DNA of 64,000 bases, from NCBI RefSeq assembly GCF_002846365.1, contig NZ_PJMW01000002.1, positions 3,038,001 through 3,102,000 on the forward strand, read 5' to 3'. Position 1 is the stretch's first letter. Each line of letters opens with the position of its first letter. Source of the DNA: Nocardia fluminea (GTDB lineage Bacteria > Actinomycetota > Actinomycetes > Mycobacteriales > Mycobacteriaceae). The translations under genes were made by a program, and so were the position numbers. The notes under the pieces were generated by a model, which was not told the origin of the DNA, did not search any database, and saw only the letters and a list, made by a program, of their open reading frames with translations. Shown here piece by piece: positions 41,962-50,168 of this stretch.

Positions 41962-43434
41962 ATGACCACCCAACGCAATCCGTGGCTGGCGCTCTTCGCG
42001 CTGGTGGTCGGGTTCTTCATGATCCTGCTGGATATGACGATCGTCGCGGTCGCCAATCCGGCCATCATGACCGACCTCAGCACCGATATCTCCAACGTCA
42101 TCTGGGTCACCAGCGCCTACCTGCTCACCTACGCGGTGCCGCTGCTGGTCACCGGCCGCCTCGGTGACAAATTCGGGCCGAAGAACATCTACCTGATCGG
42201 CCTCGCGATCTTCACCGCCGCGTCGCTGTGGTGCGGGCTGTCCGGCAGCATCGGCATGCTGATCGCCGCGCGTGCCGCCCAGGGCATCGGCGCCGCGCTG
42301 ATGACCCCGCAGACGATGGCCGTGATCACCCGCACCTTCGCGCCGGACAAGCGTGGCGCCGCGATGGGTCTGTGGGGTGGCGTCGCCGGGCTCGCGACAC
42401 TGGTCGGGCCCATTCTCGGTGGCGTGCTGGTCGACAACCTCGGCTGGGAATGGATCTTCATCGTCAATGTGCCGGTCGGCATCATCGCGTTCGGCCTGGC
42501 CGTGTGGCTGGTTCCCGCGCTGCCGACCAGTGACCACAAGTTCGACATCGTGGGTGTGATCCTCAGTGGCGTCGGCATGCTCGCCCTGGTTTTCGGTATC
42601 CAGGAGGGCAATTCGCAGGACTGGTCGTTGCGGATCTGGCTGCTGATCGGCTTCGGCGTGGTGATGCTGGTGGTGTTCGTGGTCAACCAGGCACGCAACA
42701 GGGGCGAACCGCTGGTGCCGCTGAGCCTGTTCCGGGACCGCAACTTCGCGCTGTCGAACCTGGCGATCGCCGCGATGGGCGCGGCGGTGACCTCGATGAT
42801 GGTCCCGTCGTACTTCTATCTGCAGGCGGTGCGCGAGATGACGCCCACGATGTCGGCGCTGGTCTTCGCGCCGATGGCGATCATCACCGGCTTCACCGCG
42901 CCGTTCATCGGCAAGGTGTCGGACAAGCTGCCGCCCCGGCTGTTGCCGACGATCGGGTTCGTGCTGTTCGCCGGTTCGGTGGCGTCCTTCGGCGCGCTGA
43001 TGAGCCCGGACTCGTCGATCATCTGGTTCCTCGTCGCGGCCGCCGTCGCCGGTCTGGCCAACGCCTGCATCTGGGCCCCGCTCGCCTCGACCGCCACCCA
43101 CAATCTGCCGGTCACCCAGGCCGGTGCGGGCGCCGGTGTGTACAACACCACCCGCCAGGTCGGCTCGGTTCTCGGTAGCGCCGCGATCAGCGCCCTGATC
43201 GCCGCCCGCCTGACCGCCAACGGCCTCGGCGACAGCGGCCCGGTCGGCGAGGGCGCGGCCACCGGCCCGCTCCCGCCGCAGATCCTCGATGAATTCAGCA
43301 CCGCGCTGGCGCAGTCGATGATCCTGCCCGCCGCGATCCTGGTGATCGGCATCATCGCCTCGGCCCTGTTCGTGGGCCACGGCAAGTCCGCGGGAAAGGC
43401 TCCCGCGCGGGAGAAGGCCGACGCTTCGGCCTGA
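41962..43434 (+). CDS. MFS drug exporter, DHA2 (14-helix) type
   Basis: 490 aa from ATG 41962 (MTTQRNPWLALFALVVGFFM); an in-frame ATG at 41947 would add five residues. Membrane helices fill most of the length (about 14). Helix 1 has LLDMTIVAVANPAIM, followed by the motif-A-like loop GRLGDKFGPKNIYL, and motif C GGVAGLATLVGPILGGVLVD. This is the EmrB/QacA family of proton-driven multidrug exporters. Regulation by the upstream PadR protein is inferred from the adjacency. Confidence 0.92.
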   Translation: MTTQRNPWLALFALVVGFFMILLDMTIVAVANPAIMTDLSTDISNVIWVTSAYLLTYAVPLLVTGRLGDKFGPKNIYLIGLAIFTAASLWCGLSGSIGMLIAARAAQGIGAALMTPQTMAVITRTFAPDKRGAAMGLWGGVAGLATLVGPILGGVLVDNLGWEWIFIVNVPVGIIAFGLAVWLVPALPTSDHKFDIVGVILSGVGMLALVFGIQEGNSQDWSLRIWLLIGFGVVMLVVFVVNQARNRGEPLVPLSLFRDRNFALSNLAIAAMGAAVTSMMVPSYFYLQAVREMTPTMSALVFAPMAIITGFTAPFIGKVSDKLPPRLLPTIGFVLFAGSVASFGALMSPDSSIIWFLVAAAVAGLANACIWAPLASTATHNLPVTQAGAGAGVYNTTRQVGSVLGSAAISALIAARLTANGLGDSGPVGEGAATGPLPPQILDEFSTALAQSMILPAAILVIGIIASALFVGHGKSAGKAPAREKADASA

Positions 43435-43448
43435 GCGCGAGTGCGGGG

Positions 43449-45053
43449 TCAGTTCACCTGGATAGTGAGGGTGGGATAGCCGGTGGCGCCGTCGGGGACG
43501 ACGCCTTGTTCGACGGCGGTCTGTGGCTGACCGGTGGTGTCGATGCTGCGGGCGCGCAGGGTGTGCTGGCCGGGGGTGGCGTCCCAGTCGTAGGTCCACT
43601 GACGCCAGGTGTCGACGGTGACCTCGGTGGACAGGCGGGCGGGGCGCCAGTCGCCGTTGTCGACCTGCACCTCGACGCCGGTGACGCCGCGATGCTGTGC
43701 CCAGGCGACACCGGCGATCACGGTGCGGCCCTGCGGGATTCGGCCGCGCCCGCGGGGCGTGTCGATGCGGGTGCCGGTTTTGATCGGGCCCTGCGCCGAC
43801 CAGCCGCGCCGGGTCCAGTAGGCCGTGGCTCTGTCGAAGCGGGTGACCTCGAGTTCGGTGACCCATTTGGTGGCCGAGACGTAGCCGTAGAGGCCGGGGA
43901 CGACGAGGCGAGCGGGGTAGCCGTGCTGGACGGGAAGCGGTTCGCCGTTCATGCCGATGGCGAGGAGGGCGTCGCGGCCGTCGGTGAGCACGGAGAGCGG
44001 ACTGCCCGCGGTCCAACCGTCTTTGCTGCGGGACAGCACCATGTCGGCGTCGGGGTGCGGTCGCGCTTCGGCGAGCAGTTCGTCGAGTCGGTAGCCCAGC
44101 CAACGGGCATTGCCGATGAGGTCACCGTTGATCGGATTGGACACGCAGGCCAGGGTCACCAGACGTTCGACCGGGGTGCGGCGCAGGAGATCGTCCCAGG
44201 TAAGGGTGATTTCCTGGTCGACCATCCCGTGGATGCGCAGGGACCAGGAGTCTGTGGACACCTGGGGAACGATCAGTGCGGTATCGATCCGGTAGAAGTC
44301 GCTGTTCGGGGTGATGTAGGAGGTGAGTCCGGGCACCCGGAGATCGGCATCCGGCGGCAGCTCCGGCAACGGCGCTGTCGCACCGGGCAATTCGACGGTC
44401 GCGCGCTCGGCGGTCACATCGTGGCGCGCACCGCCGAACAGCCGGCCCGCGAGCCCGGCCCCGAGAGCGAGTAGTCCGGTCGCCGCGATACCGCCGAGGA
44501 CGCGCCGCCGCCCGGTCCCTGCGATCGATGCGTCGGCGCGGGCCGGGCTTTCCTCGCCGCTCACGGCCGAGGTCGCGGTGGCCGCACCGAGTTGTGGCGC
44601 AGCGGGTTCCGTCGCCGATCGCGGTGCGTCGGAGATGTCATCGATCCGTCTGGTCAAACCCCGCAACGCGAGAATCCCCGCGGCGCTGCCGATCAGCGCG
44701 GGTAGCGCACCGGCGAACCCGCCGACTCTCCCGGCGCCGATGACGGCGGCGACCAGGCCGAAGATCGCGAACGCGACCGACCCCACCGGCCGAGCCGACC
44801 GCTCGAAGTACCCGGCGATCCCCGCGACGGCAACCGCCACAAGGCCCATGCACACGAACAGCACGGCCTTGTCGTTGGTTCCGAAGGTGGCGATCGCCCA
44901 TTCCCTGACCCCGTCGGGGGTGTGGTCGACCACCGTCGCGCCGAGTGCGTACGCGGGTGCGCTCCCGGACCCGGTGAACACCGCGACCAACTCCGCCACA
45001 CCGAGTACCAGTGCCGCGGCCACGATCCCGGCCACCGCCCGCAAGAACGCCAT
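43449..45053 (-). CDS. Membrane-anchored molybdopterin oxidoreductase of the sulfite-oxidase family
   Basis: 534 aa from ATG 45053; the longer frame upstream crosses the operator repeats and is not coding. The N-terminal 140 residues contain four to five membrane helices (for example AVLFVCMGLVAVAVAGIAGYF), a fifth helix (VLGGIAATGLLALGAGLAGRL) follows near 195, and the rest is extracytoplasmic. The molybdopterin domain includes DLRVPGLTSYITPNSDFYRID, the cofactor Cys in LVTLACVSNPINGDL, and HGYPARLVVPGLYGY. The C-terminal Ig-like dimerisation domain has GVAWAQHRGVTGVEVQVD. Substrate unknown; convergent with the MFS gene. Confidence 0.85.
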   Translation of the reverse strand: MAFLRAVAGIVAAALVLGVAELVAVFTGSGSAPAYALGATVVDHTPDGVREWAIATFGTNDKAVLFVCMGLVAVAVAGIAGYFERSARPVGSVAFAIFGLVAAVIGAGRVGGFAGALPALIGSAAGILALRGLTRRIDDISDAPRSATEPAAPQLGAATATSAVSGEESPARADASIAGTGRRRVLGGIAATGLLALGAGLAGRLFGGARHDVTAERATVELPGATAPLPELPPDADLRVPGLTSYITPNSDFYRIDTALIVPQVSTDSWSLRIHGMVDQEITLTWDDLLRRTPVERLVTLACVSNPINGDLIGNARWLGYRLDELLAEARPHPDADMVLSRSKDGWTAGSPLSVLTDGRDALLAIGMNGEPLPVQHGYPARLVVPGLYGYVSATKWVTELEVTRFDRATAYWTRRGWSAQGPIKTGTRIDTPRGRGRIPQGRTVIAGVAWAQHRGVTGVEVQVDNGDWRPARLSTEVTVDTWRQWTYDWDATPGQHTLRARSIDTTGQPQTAVEQGVVPDGATGYPTLTIQVN

Positions 45054-45133
45054 GTACAGAGCGTACGTCGCGGCTGGATCCACCCGGTGACCGATTTGTG
45101 ACGACGGAAAGCCTCCCGGAAACCGTCGAACAA

Positions 45134-45169
45134 AACTACACTGCGTAGTAGAACTACATTGTGTAGTAG
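45134..45169. repeat. Two exact tandem 18-bp palindromic operators
   Basis: The 18-bp unit AACTACACTGCGTAGTAG (45134-45151) is followed immediately by AACTACATTGTGTAGTAG (45152-45169). Each holds a near-perfect palindrome (ACTAC-N5-GTAGT; the second is ACTACA-TTG-TGTAGT). They lie 25 nt before the plus-strand gene at 45194 and 81 nt before the minus-strand gene at 45053. The TACA/TGTA core is like BlaI/MecI- or TetR-type sites. Confidence 0.75.
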
Positions 45170-45193
45170 AAGCGATCCCGCTCGGCAGGAGAC

Positions 45194-45619
45194 ATGATGA
45201 CCGAGACAGCACCGGACTCGACACTGCGCGCCACGACAGCGGTCTTCGCCGTCGCCCTCCTGGTCCACGGCGCCGACCACTTCCGCCGCGGCATGGACGC
45301 CACCTCAGCGTTGGTGAACGCTCTCGGCACCCTGCAGATTCTGTTCGCCCTGTTCACGGTGTTCCTGGTGTTCCGCAGGCACCCGGCGGCCCCCCGCGCC
45401 GCGGTGTTCATCGGCTTCGCGAGCGCGATCGGTTTCACGATCGTGCACCTGCTCCCGGACTGGTTCGGTCCGCTCAGCGACAGCTTCATCAACGCGCCCG
45501 CCGCCTCCGGGGTCACCGGATTCTCTTGGTTCGCGGCACTGTTCGAGATCGTGGCCGATCTGGCGATCGGTGTCGCGGGTCTGCGGGTGCTGCGGTCCCG
45601 GGTGTCGAACGTGGCCTGA
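45194..45619 (+). CDS. Small four-helix membrane protein, unknown function
   Basis: 141 aa from ATG 45194 or 45197; CAGGAGA precedes it. Four membrane helices are apparent: near residues 13-30, 40-60 (LGTLQILFALFTVFLVF), 70-90 (AAVFIGFASAIGFTIVHLL) and 108-130. A HGADHFRRGMDAT loop with two His comes after the first helix. It stands directly behind the tandem operator repeat, so it is likely the regulated gene. I recognise no family. Confidence 0.65.
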   Translation: MMTETAPDSTLRATTAVFAVALLVHGADHFRRGMDATSALVNALGTLQILFALFTVFLVFRRHPAAPRAAVFIGFASAIGFTIVHLLPDWFGPLSDSFINAPAASGVTGFSWFAALFEIVADLAIGVAGLRVLRSRVSNVA

Positions 45620-45703
45620 ACGACGCGGCAGTCCGCTCACCCGGCGGCGCGCCGGGCCGAGGCGAGGCGATGGTGGACGGCCGGGGTCGGTAGTCTGCGC
45701 GGA

Positions 45704-46414
45704 ATGACAGCACGTTCTCTCCCACGATTCGTGTCTGCAGTCTTCTTGGCAGCCGCGATTCCCCTGGTATCGCCCACCCAACCCGCTACCGCCGAGCCCT
45801 GTTCCGATGTCGAGGTGGTGTTCGCTCGCGGGACCGCCGAGCAGGGTGGCGAACTCGGTCTGACCGGTATCTCCTTCGTCGAAGCGCTGCGCGCGAACGC
45901 GGGCGGACGCTCGGTCGGCTCGTACGGCGTCGACTACCCGGCCAGCAGCGACTTCGCCGACCGGCTGGCCTTCGCGCGCACCGTCGTGCAGGGGATCGGT
46001 GACGCCCAGCGACGGGTCGAATACGTCGCGGCGAACTGCCCGAGCTCCCGGATCGTCCTCGGCGGATATTCCCAAGGCGCGGCGCTGGCCGGTTTCGCGA
46101 CCGGTGTCGGCGTGCCGGAGGGTGTGCTGCCGGAGTACGAGATGTATCTGCCGGAGCCGATGGCGCCCGAGGTGGCCGAGCACGTCGCGGCGGTCGCGCT
46201 GTTCGGCAAACCGTCGGATCGGTTCATGGCCGACGCGGACGCGCCGGCGGTCTCGGTCGGCGCGCTCTACAAGAACAAGACCATCGAGCTGTGTGTCCCC
46301 TCGGACAACATCTGCGACGGTTCCCCACTGGCCCAGCCCAACGTCTCGCACACCCTCTACGGCATCAACGGAATGACCGTCACCGCGGCCCAATTCGCGG
46401 CACAGCGGCTCTGA
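45704..46414 (+). CDS. Secreted cutinase-family esterase
   Basis: 236 aa with a clear signal peptide (residues 1-30, ending ATA-EPCSD). The alpha/beta-hydrolase catalytic residues are Ser123 (GGYSQGAA), Asp205 (NICDGSPL) and His216 (VSHTLYG), with disulfide Cys pairs as in Culp proteins of mycobacteria. Such enzymes hydrolyse lipid or polyester bonds outside the cell. A strong hairpin follows. Confidence 0.9.
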   Translation: MTARSLPRFVSAVFLAAAIPLVSPTQPATAEPCSDVEVVFARGTAEQGGELGLTGISFVEALRANAGGRSVGSYGVDYPASSDFADRLAFARTVVQGIGDAQRRVEYVAANCPSSRIVLGGYSQGAALAGFATGVGVPEGVLPEYEMYLPEPMAPEVAEHVAAVALFGKPSDRFMADADAPAVSVGALYKNKTIELCVPSDNICDGSPLAQPNVSHTLYGINGMTVTAAQFAAQRL

Positions 46415-46420
46415 ACGGCC

Positions 46421-46454
46421 GAAAGGCCGGTTGCGCGAACGCAACCGGCCTTTC
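46421..46454. terminator. Bidirectional terminator between cutinase and fadD15
   Basis: Perfect 15-bp arms GAAAGGCCGGTTGCG (46421-46435) and CGCAACCGGCCTTTC (46440-46454) with loop CGAA, between convergent stop codons at 46414 and 46466. Confidence 0.9.
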
Positions 46455-46465
46455 GTGAACGTGGA

Positions 46466-48262
46466 TCAGGAGTAGATCTTGTCTACTTCGCCCGCGTACT
46501 GCTTCATGACGACGGCGCGCTTGAGCGACATCTTCGGGGTGAGCTCGCCACCCTCCTGGGTCCAGTCGACCGGGAGGATGCGGATCTTCTTGATCGCCTC
46601 GGCCTTGGAGACCTTCTTGTTGGTCTCGTCGATCGCGGCCTGCACCTCGGCGACCAGCGCCGGGTTCTCGATCAGGCTCTCGATCGCGGTGTCGGCGGCG
46701 ACGCCGTTGCGATCCTTCCAGCCCGGCAGCGCCTCCGGGTCGAGGGTAATCAGCGCGCCGATGAACGGCTGACCGTCACCGACGACCATGACCTGGCTGA
46801 TCAGCGGGTGCGCGCGCAGGGAGTCCTCGAGGATCGCGGGGGAGACGTTCTTGCCGCCCGCGGTGACCAGGATTTCCTTCTTGCGACCGGTGATCGTGAT
46901 GAAGCCGTCGGCGTCGATGGCGCCGAGATCGCCCGTCTTGAACCAGCCGTCCTCGAAGGATTCGGCGGTGGCCTCGGGGTTGCCCCAGTAGCCGTCGAAC
47001 ACCACAGAGCCTTTGAGCAGCAGCTCGCCGTCCTCGGCGATCTTGGCCGCGTGGCCCTGGATCGGGCGACCGACCGAGCCGACCCGGATGGCCGACGGCG
47101 TGTTCACGCTGAACGCGGCGGTGGTCTCGGTCAGGCCGTAGCCCTCGTAGATCGTCACGCCGGCGCCACGGAAGAAGTGGCCGAGGCGCGCGCCCAGCGG
47201 GCCGCCACCGGAGACAGCGGCCAGGCACTGGCCACCGAGGGCCGCGCGCAGCTTGCTGTAGACCAGCTTGTCGAACACGAAGTGCTTGACCTTGAGCAGC
47301 AGGTCGGGGCCACCCTTGGTCTCGAGCGCGGTGCTGTAGGCGATGGCGGTCTCCGCGGCGGCGTCGAAGATCTTGCCCTTGCCGCCGTCGTGCGCCTTCT
47401 GCTTGGCGGAGTTGAACACCTTCTCGAACACGCGCGGCACCGAGAGGATGAAGTCCGGCTTGAACTCGCCGAACTGCTCGACCAGCGTGGTCCAGTCCGC
47501 GCTGTGGCGGATGGTCACCTTGGAATCGAAGGCGATCAGCGCCACCGCGCGGGCGAACACGTGCGCCAGCGGCAGGAACAGCAGGGTCTTCTGACCCGGC
47601 TTCACGAACGCCGACAGCTCGATGCCGCCCGAGCGCGACTCGGCCCACAGGTTGGCGTGGGTGAGCTGCACGCCCTTGGGCTTGCCGGTGGTGCCCGAGG
47701 TGTAGATCAGGGTGGCGGGCGAGGCCGCGCCGACCTGCTTGCGACGCTCGTGCACGGCCTCGTCGTCGAGATCGGCGCCACGCTTGGTGAGCTCGTCGAT
47801 CGCGCCCTTGTCGATCTGGATCGTCTCGGCGAGCGCGGGCAGCGAACCGGCCTCGATCTCGTCGATCGTGGCGCGGTGCTTGTCGTTCTCGACGACCAGC
47901 AGCTTGGTCTCGGAATCCTGCAGGATCCACTTGGCCTGCTCGGCGGCCGAGCTGTCGTAGATCGCGACGGTCACGCCGCCCGATGCCCAGATCGCGAAGT
48001 CGAGCAGCGTCCACTCGTAGCGGGTGGCCGCCATGATCGCCACGCGGTCGCCGAGCTCGATGCCGGAGGCGATCAAGCCCTTGGCGACACCGAGGACGGC
48101 CTTCTCGAACTGTGCCGCCGTGACGTCGTTCCAGCCGCCGCTGCCGTTCGGGACGTTGAACAAGACCGTGTTCGGCGTCTCCTGCGCGAAGCGGAAGACG
48201 TTGTCGGAATTGTTCGCGTCGTCCGGGATGGTGTAGGAAGCCGGAACTTCGAACTCTCGCAT
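46466..48262 (-). CDS. fadD15: Long-chain fatty-acid-CoA ligase, FadD15 type
   Basis: 598 aa from ATG 48262 (MREFEVPASYTIPDD), preceded by GGAAGG at 6-nt spacing; the frame above is not coding. ANL enzyme: IYTSGTTGKPKGVQLTH near residue 180, YEGYGLTETTAAFSV near 345, WFKTGDLGAID near 430 and GRKKEILVTAGGKNVSP near 450, with the C-terminal lysine domain ITLDPEALPGWKDRNG following. It activates long-chain fatty acids as CoA thioesters. It is the last gene of a minus-strand run with the hydrolase, SDR and monooxygenase, although 92 bp and its own motif separate it. Confidence 0.93.
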   Translation of the reverse strand: MREFEVPASYTIPDDANNSDNVFRFAQETPNTVLFNVPNGSGGWNDVTAAQFEKAVLGVAKGLIASGIELGDRVAIMAATRYEWTLLDFAIWASGGVTVAIYDSSAAEQAKWILQDSETKLLVVENDKHRATIDEIEAGSLPALAETIQIDKGAIDELTKRGADLDDEAVHERRKQVGAASPATLIYTSGTTGKPKGVQLTHANLWAESRSGGIELSAFVKPGQKTLLFLPLAHVFARAVALIAFDSKVTIRHSADWTTLVEQFGEFKPDFILSVPRVFEKVFNSAKQKAHDGGKGKIFDAAAETAIAYSTALETKGGPDLLLKVKHFVFDKLVYSKLRAALGGQCLAAVSGGGPLGARLGHFFRGAGVTIYEGYGLTETTAAFSVNTPSAIRVGSVGRPIQGHAAKIAEDGELLLKGSVVFDGYWGNPEATAESFEDGWFKTGDLGAIDADGFITITGRKKEILVTAGGKNVSPAILEDSLRAHPLISQVMVVGDGQPFIGALITLDPEALPGWKDRNGVAADTAIESLIENPALVAEVQAAIDETNKKVSKAEAIKKIRILPVDWTQEGGELTPKMSLKRAVVMKQYAGEVDKIYS

Positions 48263-48283
48263 CTGTGCCCTTCCAGTGGGTTC

Positions 48284-48295
48284 TACTCGCCAGTA
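48284..48295. promoter_or_regulatory. 12-bp palindrome-like motif before fadD15
   Basis: TACTCGCCAGTA on the plus strand (read TACTGGCGAGTAG towards fadD15), 21 nt before the start codon. The same 13 bases recur at 63981-63993 upstream of kgd. A TetR-type operator is likely. Confidence 0.5.
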
Positions 48296-48354
48296 ATCTA
48301 CGACACGTTCGAGCGGGTCGCGATATCGCCGCCCGAATTGCCCGTCACCAGGCT

Positions 48355-49308
48355 TTATCGTAAATCGTCGATCGATACCGGCTGAATTGCTTCTCGCAGG
48401 AATTCCGCGAGTTCGCTCAGAGCCAGCGCTGCCTCGGTGACCAGCGCGGCCTGCAGTTGCGCGACGTGCCAGAGGCCGCGGGTTTCGGTGAAGCGGACGT
48501 GCACGCCCGCTCCACGCAGGGCTGAGACGAGCTTGCGACACTGGTCGAGCAACAGTTCGCTCACATCGACCTGCACGTAGGTGGGTGGCAGGCCGATCAG
48601 GTTTCCCGACAGCGGAGCGTAGCCCGCTTCGGTCGCGGCGGCGTCGCCCAGGTAGTGCGCGGCGCACGCCCGCGACCACGCCCGGTTGATCACCAGGTCG
48701 CGGTCCTTGCTCGGCACCTCGGTGGGGTCCACCCACGGCGCGATGAGGCCGAGCGCGGCGGGCGTCATCTGATGGCGTTCGATCAGCCGCTGGGCCAGCG
48801 CCATCGCCAGGCCGCCGCCCGCCGAGTCACCGGCCAGACAGATCTGATCGGGCCGGTAGCCGACGTTGCCGACCAGATCGAGGAACGCGGCCTCGGCGTC
48901 GTCGAGGCCGGCCGGGAACGGGTGTTCGGGCGCCAGCCGGTAGTCCAGCGAGTACACCGCGCACGCAGTCTCGCGCGCGAGACCGGCCACCAGCGAACGG
49001 TGCGTGGCGATGGAGCCGACCACGTAGCCGCCGCCGTGCAGGTACAAGACCGCGCCCGCGGCACGTTCCGGCGGGACCGCCCTGGTGCGCGAACCCGGAA
49101 TGGCGGTTTCGGCGATCACGCGCTCGGCGGGGCGCCCACCCAGCTGCAGGCGCTGCACGACGGAACCGTCGGGCACCAACTGCAGCCGGGAGACCGCGTC
49201 GAGCAGAACGCGCTGGACCACGACCGGTAGCCGCGCGTGGAGTGTCACCCGGAAAACGGGATCGAGCAGCGTGCGGGCGACCGGCAGCGGAATCTTGAAC
49301 TCGCGCAT
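48355..49308 (-). CDS. Alpha/beta hydrolase of the hormone-sensitive-lipase family (LipR/LipH-like)
   Basis: 317 aa from ATG 49308. The oxyanion HGGGYVVGS motif is at residues 91-99, nucleophile Ser162 in AGDSAGGG, Asp near 250 (in the VDVSELLLD region) and His in TRGLWHVAQL near 283. It is a carboxylesterase of the HSL (family IV) class. It lies between fadD15 and the SDR in an operon headed by a Baeyer-Villiger monooxygenase, so it could hydrolyse the ester or lactone made by that enzyme. Confidence 0.9.
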   Translation of the reverse strand: MREFKIPLPVARTLLDPVFRVTLHARLPVVVQRVLLDAVSRLQLVPDGSVVQRLQLGGRPAERVIAETAIPGSRTRAVPPERAAGAVLYLHGGGYVVGSIATHRSLVAGLARETACAVYSLDYRLAPEHPFPAGLDDAEAAFLDLVGNVGYRPDQICLAGDSAGGGLAMALAQRLIERHQMTPAALGLIAPWVDPTEVPSKDRDLVINRAWSRACAAHYLGDAAATEAGYAPLSGNLIGLPPTYVQVDVSELLLDQCRKLVSALRGAGVHVRFTETRGLWHVAQLQAALVTEAALALSELAEFLREAIQPVSIDDLR

Positions 49309-49334
49309 GGAGTTTCCTCGGATCTGGCGGAGCG

Positions 49335-50168
49335 TCAGTGTGGCATGAAGCGGCCGTTGACCACGGCCGAGATCCGGCTGTAGCCGGAGGCGAGCAAACG
49401 CACGCCCACGTCGAGCACCTTGGCTTCCCAGCCGATCAGCACGCGGGCCTGACCCTTGCGCACACCCTCGGTGATGGTCTGCGCGGCCATCTCCGGGCTG
49501 TGAATCGCCAGGTACTTGTCGAACAGGGTGGCGGCGTTGGCGCCGTCCATGCCCTCGGCGTAGGTGGCGTTGCGGGCGACCGCGGTCTTGATGCCGCCGG
49601 GGTGCACACAGGTGACCTTGACCGGCGCCTTGGCGACCTTCATCTCCTGGAACAGCGCCTCGGTGAAACCGCGCACCGCGAACTTGGCCGAGTTGTAGGC
49701 CGCCTGGCCGGGCACGGCCACCAGGCCGAAGAGGCTGGACACGTTGATCACGTGACCGTCGCCGGACTCGATCAGCATCGGCAGGAACGCCTTGGTGCCG
49801 TTGACGACGCCCCAGAAGTCCACATCCATGATGCGTTCGATGTCTTTGAACTCGGTCTTGACCACGTCGCCGTGGTAGGCGATGCCGGCGTTGTTGTAGA
49901 TCTGGTGCACGACGCCGAAGTGCGCCTTCACCTGATCGGCGTAGAGCAGGAACGCCTCACGCTCGGCCACATTGAGCCGGTCGGACTTCACCTGCGCACC
50001 CAGCTTCTCGCAGGACGCGACGGTCTGGGCCAGACCCTCGGTGTCGATATCGGACAGCGCGAGCTTGGCGCCACGTGCGGCCAGGTTCTCGGCCAGCGCG
50101 CGACCGATGCCGGAGCCCGCTCCGGTGATCACGCATACTTTGTTCGTGAAGTAAGCATCTTTGCTCAC
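49335..50168 (-). CDS. Short-chain dehydrogenase/reductase (SadH/Rv1245c-like)
   Basis: 277 aa from ATG 50168, overlapping the monooxygenase stop (ATGA). Classical SDR: NAD(P)-binding TGAGSGIG at 15-22, NNAG at 92-95, Ser144/145, Tyr158 and Lys162 in YNSAK, and the ARGAKLALSD adenine-ring Asp. It is a predicted alcohol or ketone dehydrogenase. It sits next to the monooxygenase in the way SadH does in the M. tuberculosis mymA operon. Confidence 0.9.
   Translation of the reverse strand: MSKDAYFTNKVCVITGAGSGIGRALAENLAARGAKLALSDIDTEGLAQTVASCEKLGAQVKSDRLNVAEREAFLLYADQVKAHFGVVHQIYNNAGIAYHGDVVKTEFKDIERIMDVDFWGVVNGTKAFLPMLIESGDGHVINVSSLFGLVAVPGQAAYNSAKFAVRGFTEALFQEMKVAKAPVKVTCVHPGGIKTAVARNATYAEGMDGANAATLFDKYLAIHSPEMAAQTITEGVRKGQARVLIGWEAKVLDVGVRLLASGYSRISAVVNGRFMPH

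Noticed and set aside
41851..44103. A 750-codon minus-strand frame across the MFS gene and the molybdopterin gene
   Set aside because: Arg/His/Asp-rich shadow translation; it crosses two well-supported genes.
43449..45224. Longer start for the molybdopterin oxidoreductase at 45224
   Set aside because: The extra codons would cross the tandem operator repeats and contain no signal; ATG 45053 begins directly at the first membrane helix.
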